Source: Rhizobium sp.
GTDB lineage: Bacteria > Pseudomonadota > Alphaproteobacteria > Rhizobiales > Rhizobiaceae
Direction of reading: 5' to 3'
Assembly (NCBI GenBank): GCA_028290545.1
Contig: JAQGJP010000104.1
Coordinates: 62,001-126,000, forward strand
Length of the DNA stretch: 64,000 nucleotides
The position numbers and the translations under genes were made by a program. The notes beneath the pieces were generated by a model, which did no database searches, had not been told where the DNA came from, and was given only the letters and a program-made list of their open reading frames with translations. How positions within the stretch are numbered: position 1 is the stretch's first letter; every line of letters begins with the position of its first letter. This document shows positions 23,952 to 33,735 of this stretch, in pieces.

Positions 23952-25531
23952 AAACGGGTTTTAGAATGCTTGCCGCAGCCCTGCTTGCTGCGGCTTCCAT
24001 CCACAGCTATGCAAGCGCCGAGACCGTACTGCGGCTCGACGAAGCGCCGGTCGGCGAGATCGACCCGGCCAAGGCGGCGGATTACGCCGACTCCGTGCTG
24101 ATGTTCAATCTCTATGACACGCTGGTGATCCCGAAACAGGGCCAGCCCGGCTACGATCCGTTTCTGGCCACAGGATGGGAGGGCGACGGCACGTCCTACA
24201 CATTCAAGCTTCGCACCGACGTGAAATTCCAGAGCGGCAACCCGCTGACGGCTGAAGATGTGGTGTTTTCCTTCGATCGCATGAAGGCGCTCGGTCAGGG
24301 CCTTTCCTACCTCTTCACCAATGTCGACAAGGCGGAGGCGATCGATCCGGCGACTGTGAAGTTCACGCTGAAGGAACCCTACTCGCCCTTCATCTCTTCG
24401 CTGACCCGCCTGCCGGTGATCGACAAGAAGCTGGTTCTGGCAAATCTAGGTGCCGGCGATGGCGAAATGAAGGATTGGGGCCAAACCTACCTCTCGACTC
24501 ATGCCGCCGGCAGCGGCGCCTATAAGATCGTTTCGCACAATCCGCAAGAAGAAACGGTAATGGCGAAGAACGCCGGTTACTTCCTCGGCGTGCCGGCAAA
24601 GGCGCCCGACACCGTGCGCTACCGCTACGGCCTGGAAGCCGCCACCGTGCGCACGCTGATCGCCCAGGGCGAGCACGAGATCTCATCGCAATGGCTGCCG
24701 CCCGAAGTCCTGAAATCGCTCGCCGGCGAGGGCATGCAACTTCTTTCCGAGAAGGGCACATCGGAATACTACATCAAGATCAACACCGCCAAGCCGCCTT
24801 TTGACGATGTCGAGTGCCGCCTGGCGATCAGCTATGCTTTCGATTACGAGTCCGGCATCAAGATGGTGGCGATCGACGACAAGGTCTCGCTCGGCAGCCC
24901 TTCGACAGGCGCGCTGCCCGTTGGCATGCTCGGGGCTTTGCCTGTCGACCAGACAATCAGCCGCAACATGGACAAGGCAAGGGAACATCTGGCCAAGTGC
25001 AAATACAAGCCGGATGAGATGAACGTAGTGCTTTCCTGGATCGGCGAAGTGCCGCTCGAAGAGCGTTTCGCGCTGTTGATGCAGGCGAATTTCTCGGAAC
25101 TCGGCATCAAGGCCGAAGTCAAGAAGGTGCCATGGGCGCTGTTCACCGAGATGGTGACCAAGCCGGAGAACACGCCCAGCATCAGTCAGGTGTTCGTCAA
25201 CACCATGAGCGGCGATCCGGACACGCTGCTCTACGGGATGTATCATTCGAACGCTGCCGGCACATGGATGTCGCCTGAATATCTGAAGGACAGCCAAGTC
25301 GATGCACTTCTCGACAAGGGCCGCACCGCGCCGGACGCCGAGCGCGCCAAGATCTACCAGGAACTCAACATGCGCCTCAAGGAGCTGGCCCCCTCCATCT
25401 ATGCGCAGGACCAGACTGCCGTGTTCGCGGCCAGCAAGAAAGTGTCCGTGCCGGCACTGTCCGACCCGAAAAAGGCCTTCGCGCTTTCCGGTTTCGGCTT
25501 CAACTTCCGCCTTATGGAAATGAACGAGTAG
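23948..25531 (+). CDS. ABC importer solute-binding protein, peptide/opine type
   Basis: The 527-residue protein is a family 5 (SBP_bac_5) binding protein for di-/oligopeptides, nickel or opines. It has a signal peptide (MKTGFRMLAAALLAAASIHSYASA-E). The body shows LYDTLVIPKQGQPGYDP, LATGWEGDGTSYTFKLR and FSFDRMKALGQG, all usual in the family. It is periplasmic and delivers substrate to the permeases that follow. The start codon overlaps the regulator stop (ATGA). A 208-bp palindromic repeat separates it from the first permease gene. Confidence 0.92.
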   Translation: MKTGFRMLAAALLAAASIHSYASAETVLRLDEAPVGEIDPAKAADYADSVLMFNLYDTLVIPKQGQPGYDPFLATGWEGDGTSYTFKLRTDVKFQSGNPLTAEDVVFSFDRMKALGQGLSYLFTNVDKAEAIDPATVKFTLKEPYSPFISSLTRLPVIDKKLVLANLGAGDGEMKDWGQTYLSTHAAGSGAYKIVSHNPQEETVMAKNAGYFLGVPAKAPDTVRYRYGLEAATVRTLIAQGEHEISSQWLPPEVLKSLAGEGMQLLSEKGTSEYYIKINTAKPPFDDVECRLAISYAFDYESGIKMVAIDDKVSLGSPSTGALPVGMLGALPVDQTISRNMDKAREHLAKCKYKPDEMNVVLSWIGEVPLEERFALLMQANFSELGIKAEVKKVPWALFTEMVTKPENTPSISQVFVNTMSGDPDTLLYGMYHSNAAGTWMSPEYLKDSQVDALLDKGRTAPDAERAKIYQELNMRLKELAPSIYAQDQTAVFAASKKVSVPALSDPKKAFALSGFGFNFRLMEMNE

Positions 25532-25563
25532 GCTTGGAGACCCACGGGGGTGCGGCAGTGCAC

Positions 25564-25771
25564 TTCACCCCTCACCAACTTCGGCCATGGGGTTCGCTGC
25601 GCTCACCCGGCTTGCGTATCCTCTCCCACAAGGGGAGAGGTAACACGCGGCAACCTCTGCGCCATACGTCAATGCCGAGATCGTGGCACCCCTACCTCTC
25701 CCCTTGTGGGAGAGGATAGCAAGCCCGCACGAAGCATAGCTGAGTGCTTGGGCGCGCTTGGTGAGGGGTGA
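25564..25771. repeat. RIME-like palindromic intergenic repeat
   Basis: The ends are inverted: TCACCCCTCACCAA at the left and TTGGTGAGGGGTGA at the right. A second inverted pair inside (around 25615-25642 and 25688-25715) pairs CCTCTCCCACAAGGGG with its complement. The structure resembles rhizobial RIME mosaics and lies between two genes of one operon. It shares its outer end with the element at 33622-33705. Confidence 0.75.
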
Positions 25772-25809
25772 CACCACACCGAAAACTCGAGCGAAGAGAG
25801 ATCTTTGAA

Positions 25810-26835
25810 ATGTCCCCTCTCCTCCGCATCCTTGCGAAGCGGTTCGGAACCTCATTGGTCGTGCTGATCGGAGTTTCGATATTGATCTTCGCAATCGCCC
25901 GGATCATTCCCGGCGATCCGGCCCGCATCGCGCTGGGTCCGAACGCAACGGCGCAAGCCGTGGCGACGCTGCGCGACAGGCTGCATCTCAACGAGAGCTT
26001 CATCACCCAATATGCCTATTTCCTGAACGACCTTGTGCATGGCGATCTCGGCATCTCGCTCTACACCAATCGCCCGGTGACGACTGATATCGCCCAGTTC
26101 CTGCCGGCAACGTTGGAACTGGTGATCGTCTCGGGTCTGATGATGATCATTCTTGGCCTGCCGCTCGGCATTCTGTCGGCCCGCTATCGAGGCACTTGGA
26201 TCGATCATGTCGTTCGGCTGGTGACGCTGCTCGGCGTCTCCGCCCCCGGCTTCGTCTGGGCCGTGATCCTGATGCTGGTGTTTGCCTATTTCATCCGCAT
26301 CTTTCCGATCGCCGGGCGCATCTCGGATACGATGACGATACAGACCGTCACCGGCTTCCTGATGATCGACACGCTGATTGCCGGCAATTTCAAGGCGTTC
26401 GGCAATGTGGTCTGGCATCTTATCCTGCCGGCTTTTGCGCTGGCGCTCTCGGGCATCGGCCAGGCGGCGCGGCTGGTGCGTTCCAACATGGTCGAGACCT
26501 ATGACAAGCCCTATATCGAAATGGCCGAGGCCTATGGCTTCCCGGAAAAGAGGATCGCCAGCCGCTATGCCTTCCGGCCATCGCTCATTCCGTCGCTGAC
26601 GATCATCGGACTCGATTTCGCCGCCATGCTCGGCAATGCCTTTCTCGTCGAGGCTGTCTATGCCTGGCCCGGTCTGTCGCGCTACGGCGTCGCCGTGATC
26701 CTGCGCAAGGATTTGAACGCCATCGTCGGCACGGTGCTGATCATCTCGGCGATGTTCCTGATCGTCAATCTTATCGTTGACCTCATGGTGTCGATCATCA
26801 ATCCGCGCATCCGCCTGTCACAGAGGGCATCATGA
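25810..26835 (+). CDS. ABC importer permease, DppB/OppB type
   Basis: The 341-residue inner-membrane protein begins LLRILAKRFGTSLVVLIGVS and has six helices. It carries the ABC permease coupling segment near residue 225 (MVETYDKPYIEMAEAYGFPEK, with the EAA-like A...G). It pairs with the next permease and two ATPases. The start at 25810 is inferred from the MSPLLRIL alignment. ATGA overlap with the next gene shows cotranslation. The preceding repeat element might tune expression between binding protein and permease. Confidence 0.92.
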   Translation: MSPLLRILAKRFGTSLVVLIGVSILIFAIARIIPGDPARIALGPNATAQAVATLRDRLHLNESFITQYAYFLNDLVHGDLGISLYTNRPVTTDIAQFLPATLELVIVSGLMMIILGLPLGILSARYRGTWIDHVVRLVTLLGVSAPGFVWAVILMLVFAYFIRIFPIAGRISDTMTIQTVTGFLMIDTLIAGNFKAFGNVVWHLILPAFALALSGIGQAARLVRSNMVETYDKPYIEMAEAYGFPEKRIASRYAFRPSLIPSLTIIGLDFAAMLGNAFLVEAVYAWPGLSRYGVAVILRKDLNAIVGTVLIISAMFLIVNLIVDLMVSIINPRIRLSQRAS

Positions 26836-27665
26836 AGAAAACCCTCGTCATTCTCACGCGCAATCCGCTATCGCTGATCGGCCTGATCCTTGTGGCGATC
26901 GTCGTGTTCTCCGCACTGTTTGCCGACTTCATCACCCCCTTCCCCGCCCATGTCGGCTCCGTGGTGGATTTCACCAATTTCAATAAGCCGCCGCACTGGC
27001 CAAACCTGTTCGGAACCGATCTCGTCGGCCGCGATCTTTTCACCCGGGTCATCTACGCCTATCGCATCTCGCTGATCCTCGGCGCCGTCGTGCTGATCAT
27101 CGCAGTGCCGATCGGAGTGGCCATCGGGCTGACCGCAGGCTATCTCGGCGGCTGGACCGAATATCTGCTGATGCGGCTGACCGACGTGTTCCTGTCGATC
27201 CCGCCGCTGGTGCTGGCCATGTCGATGATGGGACTGCTGGAGCCTACCCTTACAAATGGCATGATCGCCGTCACCGCCATGTGGTGGCCGTGGTACACGC
27301 GGCTTGTCTACAACATCGCCCGCTCCGAAAAGGAAGAGGGCTATGTGCTGGCCGCCGAAGTGATCGGCGCCTCGAAATTGCACATCATGTTCCGGGAAAT
27401 CCTGCCGAACTGCGTACCCTCGATCATCACCAAGATGACGCTCGATTTCGGCTTCGTCATCCTGATTGCCTCGTCGCTTTCCTTCCTCGGTCTTGGCGTT
27501 CAGCCGCCGACGCCGGACCTCGGCTCGATGGTGGCCGACGGCGCCAAATACCTGCCCGACAGCTGGTGGCTGACGGTGTTCCCCGGTCTTGCCATTCTTG
27601 TCGCGGTTTTCGGCTTCAACCTGATCGGCGACGCGCTGCGCGAAATCCTGGGGGTGGACCAATGA
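26832..27665 (+). CDS. ABC importer permease, DppC/OppC type
   Basis: The 277-residue second permease begins MKKTLVILTRNPLSLIG and contains the DppC opening FGTDLVGRDLFTRV, followed by a coupling helix with EEGYVLAAEVIGAS. The end NLIGDALREILG is the family's standard C-terminus. It forms the heterodimeric pore with the gene before it and overlaps the next ATPase gene by four bases (ATGA). Confidence 0.93.
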   Translation: MKKTLVILTRNPLSLIGLILVAIVVFSALFADFITPFPAHVGSVVDFTNFNKPPHWPNLFGTDLVGRDLFTRVIYAYRISLILGAVVLIIAVPIGVAIGLTAGYLGGWTEYLLMRLTDVFLSIPPLVLAMSMMGLLEPTLTNGMIAVTAMWWPWYTRLVYNIARSEKEEGYVLAAEVIGASKLHIMFREILPNCVPSIITKMTLDFGFVILIASSLSFLGLGVQPPTPDLGSMVADGAKYLPDSWWLTVFPGLAILVAVFGFNLIGDALREILGVDQ

Positions 27666-28552
27666 GCACGCCGACCCTCAAGATCGAAAACCTCCGGCTC
27701 GGCTTCAAGACCTATGATGGCCTGGTCGAAGTGCTGCACGGCATTTCGCTGCACATCCAGCGCGGCGAGCGCGTCGCGCTGGTCGGCGAATCCGGCTCGG
27801 GGAAATCGGTGACGGCGCGCATCGTGCTCGGCATGCTGCAATCGCTGAAAACGGCGCGGATCTCCGGCACGGTTGAATTCGAAGGCACCGACCTCGAAAA
27901 GCTCCGCTATGCCGAGCGGCACAAACTGCGCGGCACGAAGATGTCGATGATCTTCCAGGATCCGACCTCGTCGCTCAATCCGGTCTACACGATCTTCACC
28001 CAGTTCAGGGAAGTGCTGCAGCGCGCCGAGCCCGGCATCAGCAAGGAAGCGGCCCGCCGGAAGGCGATCTCGGCGCTTGCCGACGTCTCGATCAACGAGC
28101 CGGAACGTGTGCTCGATTCTTATGCATTCCAACTTTCGGGCGGCATGAACCAGCGGGTGATGATCGCCATGGCGCTGGTCAATAATCCCGCCCTGTTGCT
28201 CGCCGACGAACCGGGCACCGCGCTCGATGTCACCGTGCAGGCGCAGACGCTGAAGCTGATGTCCGAGCTTGTCGAGAAGCACCGCACCTCAGTGCTGTTC
28301 ATCTCCCACAATCTCGGTGTTGTCAGAGAATTCGCCGACCGCGTCTATGTCATCTACAAGGGCAATATCGTCGAACAGGGTTCGACCGAAAGCCTGTTCG
28401 CCGAACCCCGGCATCCCTACACGCGGGCGCTGCTGGCGGCCGTGCCGCGCATCACCGGCGGCGGCATTCCCGATATTTCCGATGATCCCGCGACTTTCCT
28501 CGCGCCGCTCGTTGCCCATCCCGGATACGCCGAGAAGGAGCTTCTGGCATGA
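27662..28552 (+). CDS. ABC importer ATPase, DppD/OppD type
   Basis: The 296-residue ATPase has Walker A GESGSGKS (about 41-48), Q-loop IFQDPTSSLNP, the signature FQLSGGMNQR, Walker B LLLADEPGTALD and switch His in ISHNLG. The C-terminal oligopeptide extension (HPYTRALLAAVP) is present. It energises import together with the next ATPase; the four-base overlaps on both sides indicate one transcript. Confidence 0.93.
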   Translation: MSTPTLKIENLRLGFKTYDGLVEVLHGISLHIQRGERVALVGESGSGKSVTARIVLGMLQSLKTARISGTVEFEGTDLEKLRYAERHKLRGTKMSMIFQDPTSSLNPVYTIFTQFREVLQRAEPGISKEAARRKAISALADVSINEPERVLDSYAFQLSGGMNQRVMIAMALVNNPALLLADEPGTALDVTVQAQTLKLMSELVEKHRTSVLFISHNLGVVREFADRVYVIYKGNIVEQGSTESLFAEPRHPYTRALLAAVPRITGGGIPDISDDPATFLAPLVAHPGYAEKELLA

Positions 28553-29355
28553 CCAAGCTTCTGTCCGTCGTCAATGTATCCAAGACCTTCACCGTCAACG
28601 GCCACAAGGTGCAGGCGCTGGACCGTGTGTCTTTCGATGTCGAACAGGGCGAGTGCCTGGCGATCGTCGGCGAAAGTGGCTCCGGCAAATCGACCATCGC
28701 CAACATCATCCTCGGCATCTATGCCGCTACATCCGGCGGCCTGATCTTCAAAGGCAGTGAACTGCCGGCCAGGCGCATGAAGGAACATCGCCGCGCCATC
28801 CAACTCGTGCAGCAGAACCCGCTGTCGTCGCTCAATCCACGCCGCTCGATCGGCGCCTCGATCCGGCTGGCGCTCGACGTTCATGACATCGGCGACAAAG
28901 CCGGGCGCGCAAGACGCATCGAGGAACTGCTCGAGGAAGTCGGGCTATCGGCCGATTATCGCACCCGCTCGCCAGCGTCGCTTTCCGGCGGCCAGCGTCA
29001 GCGTGTTGCCATCGCCCGCGCCCTTGCCTGCCAGTCCGAACTCGTGGTGCTGGATGAGCCGACCTCGGCGCTCGACGTGCTCGTGCAGGCCCGTGTCCTC
29101 AAGCTCCTGAAGGATCTCAAGGACAGTCGCGGCCTGACCTATGTCTTCATCACCCACGACCTCTCGGTCGTCCGCAATATCGCAACCCGCGTTGCCGTGT
29201 TCGAGCGCGGCAAGCTCGTGGAACACGGCGAGACCGCTGCGATCTTCTCGAACCCCCAACACGCCTATACGCGCCGGCTGATCGGCGCAGTTCCCGTCGT
29301 CAGCCGAGAGGAAGCGGCTCTGCGCGACAGCATTATGGAGAATGGAAATGCCTGA
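28549..29355 (+). CDS. ABC importer ATPase, DppF/OppF type
   Basis: The 268-residue ATPase has Walker A GESGSGKST (about 41-49), a QQNPLSSLNP Q-loop, signature ASLSGGQRQR, Walker B LVVLDEPTSALD and His in ITHDLS. The C-terminal part AYTRRLIGAVP is the usual OppF end. It overlaps the DppD gene by four bases and runs into the next gene, whose start lies inside its last codons. Confidence 0.93.
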   Translation: MTKLLSVVNVSKTFTVNGHKVQALDRVSFDVEQGECLAIVGESGSGKSTIANIILGIYAATSGGLIFKGSELPARRMKEHRRAIQLVQQNPLSSLNPRRSIGASIRLALDVHDIGDKAGRARRIEELLEEVGLSADYRTRSPASLSGGQRQRVAIARALACQSELVVLDEPTSALDVLVQARVLKLLKDLKDSRGLTYVFITHDLSVVRNIATRVAVFERGKLVEHGETAAIFSNPQHAYTRRLIGAVPVVSREEAALRDSIMENGNA

Positions 29356-29845
29356 TTACCAGAACTTTGTCGCCGCCGTCGAGGAGAACGGTCAGCCCCG
29401 AAAGGCCTTTGCGGCGCTCGAAGAGCTGACCCGCGAAATCGTCGGTGTAAAACTCTTCACCATCATGACATCGGACACCAGGGAGCGGATCTCCGAGCGA
29501 GTCTATTCCAACATGCCCAACGCCTATCCCGTCTCCGGCACCAAGCCCTATAACGAGACGCACTGGTCCGACATCACGCTGAAGCAGAAACGCACCTTCG
29601 TCGCCAATACGATCGACGACATTGCCCAAGTGTTCGACGATCATGAACTGATCAAGTCGCTCGGCTGCGAATCCGTCATAAACGTGCCGATCATCCTCGA
29701 TGGTGCGGTCATCGGCACCATCAACTGCCTGCATGAAGAGGGCTTCTACACCGAGGATCGCGTCAGGGCCGCCGATGCGCTGAAGCTGCCGGGCGCCGTC
29801 TGCATGCTGCTGCACGACAAGATCAGGGAGGCCGGCAGGTCATGA
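29348..29845 (+). CDS. GAF-domain protein
   Basis: The 165-residue protein is a lone GAF domain, with GVKLFTIMTSD, a central loop with ETHWSDITLKQKRTFVAN and the GAF core GCESVINVPIILDGAVIGTINCLH cut here to its parts. GAF domains bind small ligands. Its role in the operon is unknown; it could sense or chaperone the imported metabolite. GGAG before the ATG at 29348 fits better than the ATG at 29342. The gene starts inside the end of the ATPase gene and overlaps the next by four bases. Confidence 0.82.
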   Translation: MPDYQNFVAAVEENGQPRKAFAALEELTREIVGVKLFTIMTSDTRERISERVYSNMPNAYPVSGTKPYNETHWSDITLKQKRTFVANTIDDIAQVFDDHELIKSLGCESVINVPIILDGAVIGTINCLHEEGFYTEDRVRAADALKLPGAVCMLLHDKIREAGRS

Positions 29846-31917
29846 GCGGGAAAACCATTCGCGTCGCCACCGATGTCGGCGGCACTTTCACCGATCTCGT
29901 CTGCTTCGAGACCGACCATGAAACCGGCGTCTCAAAGGTCACCACCGCCAAGTCCGACACGACGCCGCCCGATTTCGAAGAGGGCGTTCTGAATGTTCTG
30001 GAAAAGGGCGGCGTCGATCCCAAGTCGGTGGACTTTCTCGCCCATGGCACAACCGTGGTCATCAACGCGCTGACCGAGCGCAAGGGCGTCAAGGTCGGGC
30101 TGATCACGACAGAAGGCTTTCGCGACACGCTGGAAATCGCCCGTGGCAATCGGCCGGATTTCTTCAACCTGCATTATGAAAAGCCCGCACCCTTCGTGCC
30201 ACGCTATCTCAGGCGCGAACTGCCGGGACGGATGAACTATCACGGTCAGGAGATGAGGCCGCTCGATCTCTCCGGCCTGCCCGAAATCCTTGATATCTTC
30301 CGCGCCGACAGTGTGCAGGCAATCGCCATTTCCTTTCTGCATTCCTATGCCAATCCCAGCCACGAACAGGCAACGCTTGCCGAAGTCCAGCGACTCTGGC
30401 CGGAGATCGCGGTCGTCTCCTCCCACCAGATCACCCGCGAATGGCGCGAATACGAGCGCACCAACACCGCCGTGATGTCGGCTTATGTCCAGCCCGCCGC
30501 CCAGCGCTACCTGACCCGGCTGAGCGAAGGTCTGTCGGCCAAGGGCTTCGATGGCAATCTCTTCATCATGCAGTCGAATTGCGGCGTCGATTCCCTGGAA
30601 TCCGTGTCGAAGATCCCGATCACCATGGTCGAATCCGGCCCGGCCTCGGGCTTCTGGGGCGCGGCCGAACTCGGCAAGCTGATCAATGAGCCCAACATGC
30701 TGGCGCTCGACATCGGCGGCACGACGGCCAAATGCTCGCTGATCGAGAACGGCAAGGTCAAGATCATGACCGACTACTGGATCGAGCGCGACCGCAAATC
30801 GGCCGGCTATCCGATCATGGTGCCGGTCGTCGATCTCGTCGAGATCGGCAATGGCGGCGGCTCGATCGCCTGGGTCGATGATTTCGGCAAGCTGCATGTC
30901 GGCCCGCAATCGGCCGGCGCCATGCCCGGCCCGGCCGCCTATGGCCGTGGTGGCACCAAAGCGACGACCACCGACGCCAATCTCTGGCTCGGCCGCATCA
31001 ACCGCGACTATTTCTGTGGAGGCGCCATCGATGCCGACATGGTCTCTGCAGAAAAGGCCTTGCATGAGGTCGCCTCAAAGCTCGGCACCGATGCCGACGA
31101 CATTGCGCGCGGCATCATCCGCATCGCCAACAACAACATGGTCAATGCGCTGAAGCTCGTCTCGCTCAATCGCGGCTTCGATCCGCGCGACTTTACGCTG
31201 GTAGCGTTCGGCGGCGGCGGTGGCATGCATGCCGTGGCGCTGGGCGTCGAACTCGGCGTCAAGAAGGTCGTCATCCCGGCCGGCGCTTCGGTGTTCTCCG
31301 CCTGGGGCATGATGATGTCGGATCTCCGCCGCGACTATTTCGTCACCAAGCTTGCCGATCTCAAGACCGGCGCCGGCACTGTGATCGAAGGCGTGTTTGC
31401 CGAGGCCGAGGCCCTGGCGCTGAAGCAATTCGGCGAGGAAGGCGTCGACAAGGCCAAGGTGAAATTCCTGCGCTACGGCAAGTTCCGTTACCAGAACCAG
31501 GAGCATACGACCGAAGTGCTGGTCAAAGGCCAGATCACCGATGCCCGCCTCGCCGACATCGAAACGGCTTTCCATGAGACCTATGAGCGCGAATATACCT
31601 ATCGCCTCAAGGCCCCGGTCGAACTGGTCGGCATCCATCTGGTCGCCTCCGCCGAAGTCGGCAAGCTGACCATGCAGGAAAAGCCCAAAGGCCCCGCCGA
31701 TGCCTCTTCCGCCCTCAAGGGCGAACGCGATGTCGACTATGCGCTCGAGGGTATACACGCGGCAAAAATCTATGACGGCGAAAAGCTCGAACCGGGAATG
31801 AGTTTCACCGGTCCCGCCGTGGTCGAGGATTCGGGCACCACGCTGGTCGTCCATCCCGGCAATCGCGTCGAGGTCGATGGCTTCGGCAATATCCACATCC
31901 ATCTTCAGGGAGCGTGA
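29842..31917 (+). CDS. hyuA: Hydantoinase/oxoprolinase subunit A
   Basis: HyuA-type subunits use ATP to open five-membered cyclic amides such as N-methylhydantoin or 5-oxoproline. The 691-residue protein has the nucleotide-binding opening VATDVGGTFTDLV, AHGTTVVINALTERKG, then LALDIGGTTAKCSL at about 285, all expected for the acetate kinase-like fold. Length is normal. It is followed by the B subunit after one base and preceded by a GAF protein with ATGA overlap. The imported peptide-like substrate is probably the cyclic amide or its source; the exact ring compound cannot be told. Confidence 0.92.
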   Translation: MSGKTIRVATDVGGTFTDLVCFETDHETGVSKVTTAKSDTTPPDFEEGVLNVLEKGGVDPKSVDFLAHGTTVVINALTERKGVKVGLITTEGFRDTLEIARGNRPDFFNLHYEKPAPFVPRYLRRELPGRMNYHGQEMRPLDLSGLPEILDIFRADSVQAIAISFLHSYANPSHEQATLAEVQRLWPEIAVVSSHQITREWREYERTNTAVMSAYVQPAAQRYLTRLSEGLSAKGFDGNLFIMQSNCGVDSLESVSKIPITMVESGPASGFWGAAELGKLINEPNMLALDIGGTTAKCSLIENGKVKIMTDYWIERDRKSAGYPIMVPVVDLVEIGNGGGSIAWVDDFGKLHVGPQSAGAMPGPAAYGRGGTKATTTDANLWLGRINRDYFCGGAIDADMVSAEKALHEVASKLGTDADDIARGIIRIANNNMVNALKLVSLNRGFDPRDFTLVAFGGGGGMHAVALGVELGVKKVVIPAGASVFSAWGMMMSDLRRDYFVTKLADLKTGAGTVIEGVFAEAEALALKQFGEEGVDKAKVKFLRYGKFRYQNQEHTTEVLVKGQITDARLADIETAFHETYEREYTYRLKAPVELVGIHLVASAEVGKLTMQEKPKGPADASSALKGERDVDYALEGIHAAKIYDGEKLEPGMSFTGPAVVEDSGTTLVVHPGNRVEVDGFGNIHIHLQGA

Positions 31918-31918
31918 C

Positions 31919-33598
31919 ATGCCAGTCTCTTCCAAAAATGACGTTTCCCACGATCCGATCACGCTGGAAATCATCCAGAATTCGCTGCAGGCAACCGCCG
32001 ATGAGATGTTTGCCGCCATGCGCAAGACGGCGATGAGTTCGATCATCTATGAAGTGCTCGACATGGGCACCGGCATCACCGACGCGTCCGGACGGCTGGC
32101 ATCCTCCGGCGCCGGCATTCCCGGCTTCATCGGCGTGCTCGACAAATCAGTCAAAGTCCTGCTCGCGAAATTTTCGAAGCCCGGCGATATCGAGCCCGGC
32201 GATGTCTTCATTACCAACGACCCCTATTATGGCGGCGTCACGCATTTGAACGACCTCGTCGTCGCCATGCCGGTTTTTCTCGATGACAGGATCATCGCCT
32301 GGACCGCCAACATCGCCCACAATTCCGATGTCGGCGGTAAATCGCCGGGCTCGCTGTCGGCCGATGCGACGGAAATCTTCCAGGAAGGCCTGCGGCTGCC
32401 GGCAATCAAGATGATCTCCAGAGGCGAACCGATACCCGGCATTTTCGATATCATCACCGTCAATTCGCGCATGCCGGATTTCCTCGAAGGCGACCTCTGG
32501 GCGGCGATCGCGTCGGTGCGCATCGGCGCCAGGCGGTTGGCGGAATTGGCAACGAAATACACCGTGCCGACTTTCGAGGCGGCGATGGCGAGCTTCATGG
32601 ATTTCGGCGAAAAGGTCACCCGCGCCGAACTCGCCAAGCTGCCGCACGGAAAATTCGAATTGACGGAAGAGCAGGACGACGGACGCTTCTTCAACGTCAA
32701 GGTGACGATCTCGGCCGAGGAATTCGTCATCGACCTGAGGGACAATCCCGAGCAGGACGCAGGTCCGTCGAATGCCGGCCATGACGATACGCTTGTCAGC
32801 ATGCAGGTGATCTTCAAGGCGCTCACCGACCCGACATCGCCGGCGAATGAAGGCTCGTTCCGGCCGCTCAAGGTGCTGACGACCGAAGGCACCTGCTTTC
32901 ATGCCAGGGAGCCTGCGGCTGTCGGCTTCTACTACGAGATTGGCATTCGCGCCTATGATCTCGTCTGGCGCTGCCTCGCGCCGCACATCCCCGACAAACT
33001 GCCCGCCGGCCATTTCTCCTCGATCGCCGGCACCTTCATCGGCGGCATCCACCCAGACACTGGCCGTCAATATACGATCATCGAACCGCAGATCGGCGGC
33101 TGGGGTGCCTCGCCCGGCCGCGACGGCAACAGCGCCATCTTTTCCGGCGTGCATGGCGAGACCTACAATTGCCCGGCCGAGATATCCGAGGCCCGCAATG
33201 GCCTGTTCGTCGATCGCATGGAGCTCAACACCGATCCCGGCGGCGAGGGAAAATGGTCGGGCGGGCACGGCATCCGTATGGATTATCGCATCCGCCGTGA
33301 CAATTCCTTCCTGACGCTCGGCTATACCCGCTCGCGGATCGTGCCCTGGGCGCTCGAAGGCGCAAACGAAGGCTCCGCGAACTACGCGCTCGTCATGCGC
33401 ACCGACGGCTCAAGCGAACGCTATGCCTTCGGCTCCGGCATCCGTGTCGACAAGGACGATGTGATCCGCATCATCACCGGCGCCGGCGGCGGCATCGGCA
33501 ATCCACGGGAGCGCGATCCGGAAGCCGTGAAGGAAGACATCCGCAACGGCTTTATCACGCCGGAGCGCGCCGAAGAGGTACACGGATATCGCGGTTAG
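31919..33598 (+). CDS. hyuB: Hydantoinase/oxoprolinase subunit B
   Basis: The 559-residue B subunit begins MPVSSKNDVSHDPITLEII and shows IEPGDVFITNDPYYGGVTHLND, which is the family signature with metal-ligand residues, and GGIGNPRERDP near the end. It works with HyuA in the ATP-dependent ring opening. GGGAG before the ATG at 31919 decides the start; the longer frame to 31877 overlaps HyuA. A palindromic repeat follows before the peptidase gene. Confidence 0.92.
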   Translation: MPVSSKNDVSHDPITLEIIQNSLQATADEMFAAMRKTAMSSIIYEVLDMGTGITDASGRLASSGAGIPGFIGVLDKSVKVLLAKFSKPGDIEPGDVFITNDPYYGGVTHLNDLVVAMPVFLDDRIIAWTANIAHNSDVGGKSPGSLSADATEIFQEGLRLPAIKMISRGEPIPGIFDIITVNSRMPDFLEGDLWAAIASVRIGARRLAELATKYTVPTFEAAMASFMDFGEKVTRAELAKLPHGKFELTEEQDDGRFFNVKVTISAEEFVIDLRDNPEQDAGPSNAGHDDTLVSMQVIFKALTDPTSPANEGSFRPLKVLTTEGTCFHAREPAAVGFYYEIGIRAYDLVWRCLAPHIPDKLPAGHFSSIAGTFIGGIHPDTGRQYTIIEPQIGGWGASPGRDGNSAIFSGVHGETYNCPAEISEARNGLFVDRMELNTDPGGEGKWSGGHGIRMDYRIRRDNSFLTLGYTRSRIVPWALEGANEGSANYALVMRTDGSSERYAFGSGIRVDKDDVIRIITGAGGGIGNPRERDPEAVKEDIRNGFITPERAEEVHGYRG

Positions 33599-33621
33599 AT
33601 GATGCAGGATATCCATACATA

Positions 33622-33705
33622 TCACCCCTCACCAAGCGCGCCCAAAGGATCGGCTTTGCCTCTTTGGGCGAAGCCGACTGGCACGGCGAACTTGGTGAGG
33701 GGTGA
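33622..33705. repeat. Second RIME-like palindrome (short form)
   Basis: TCACCCCTCACCAA at 33622-33635 and its complement at 33692-33705 flank a nested inverted pair (CGCCCAAAG/CTTTGGGCG). About 22 bases of its left end are identical to the inverted right end of the element at 25564-25771. Confidence 0.75.
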
Positions 33706-33735
33706 AATTTCAAATTCAAATGAAAGGGAAGAAAC

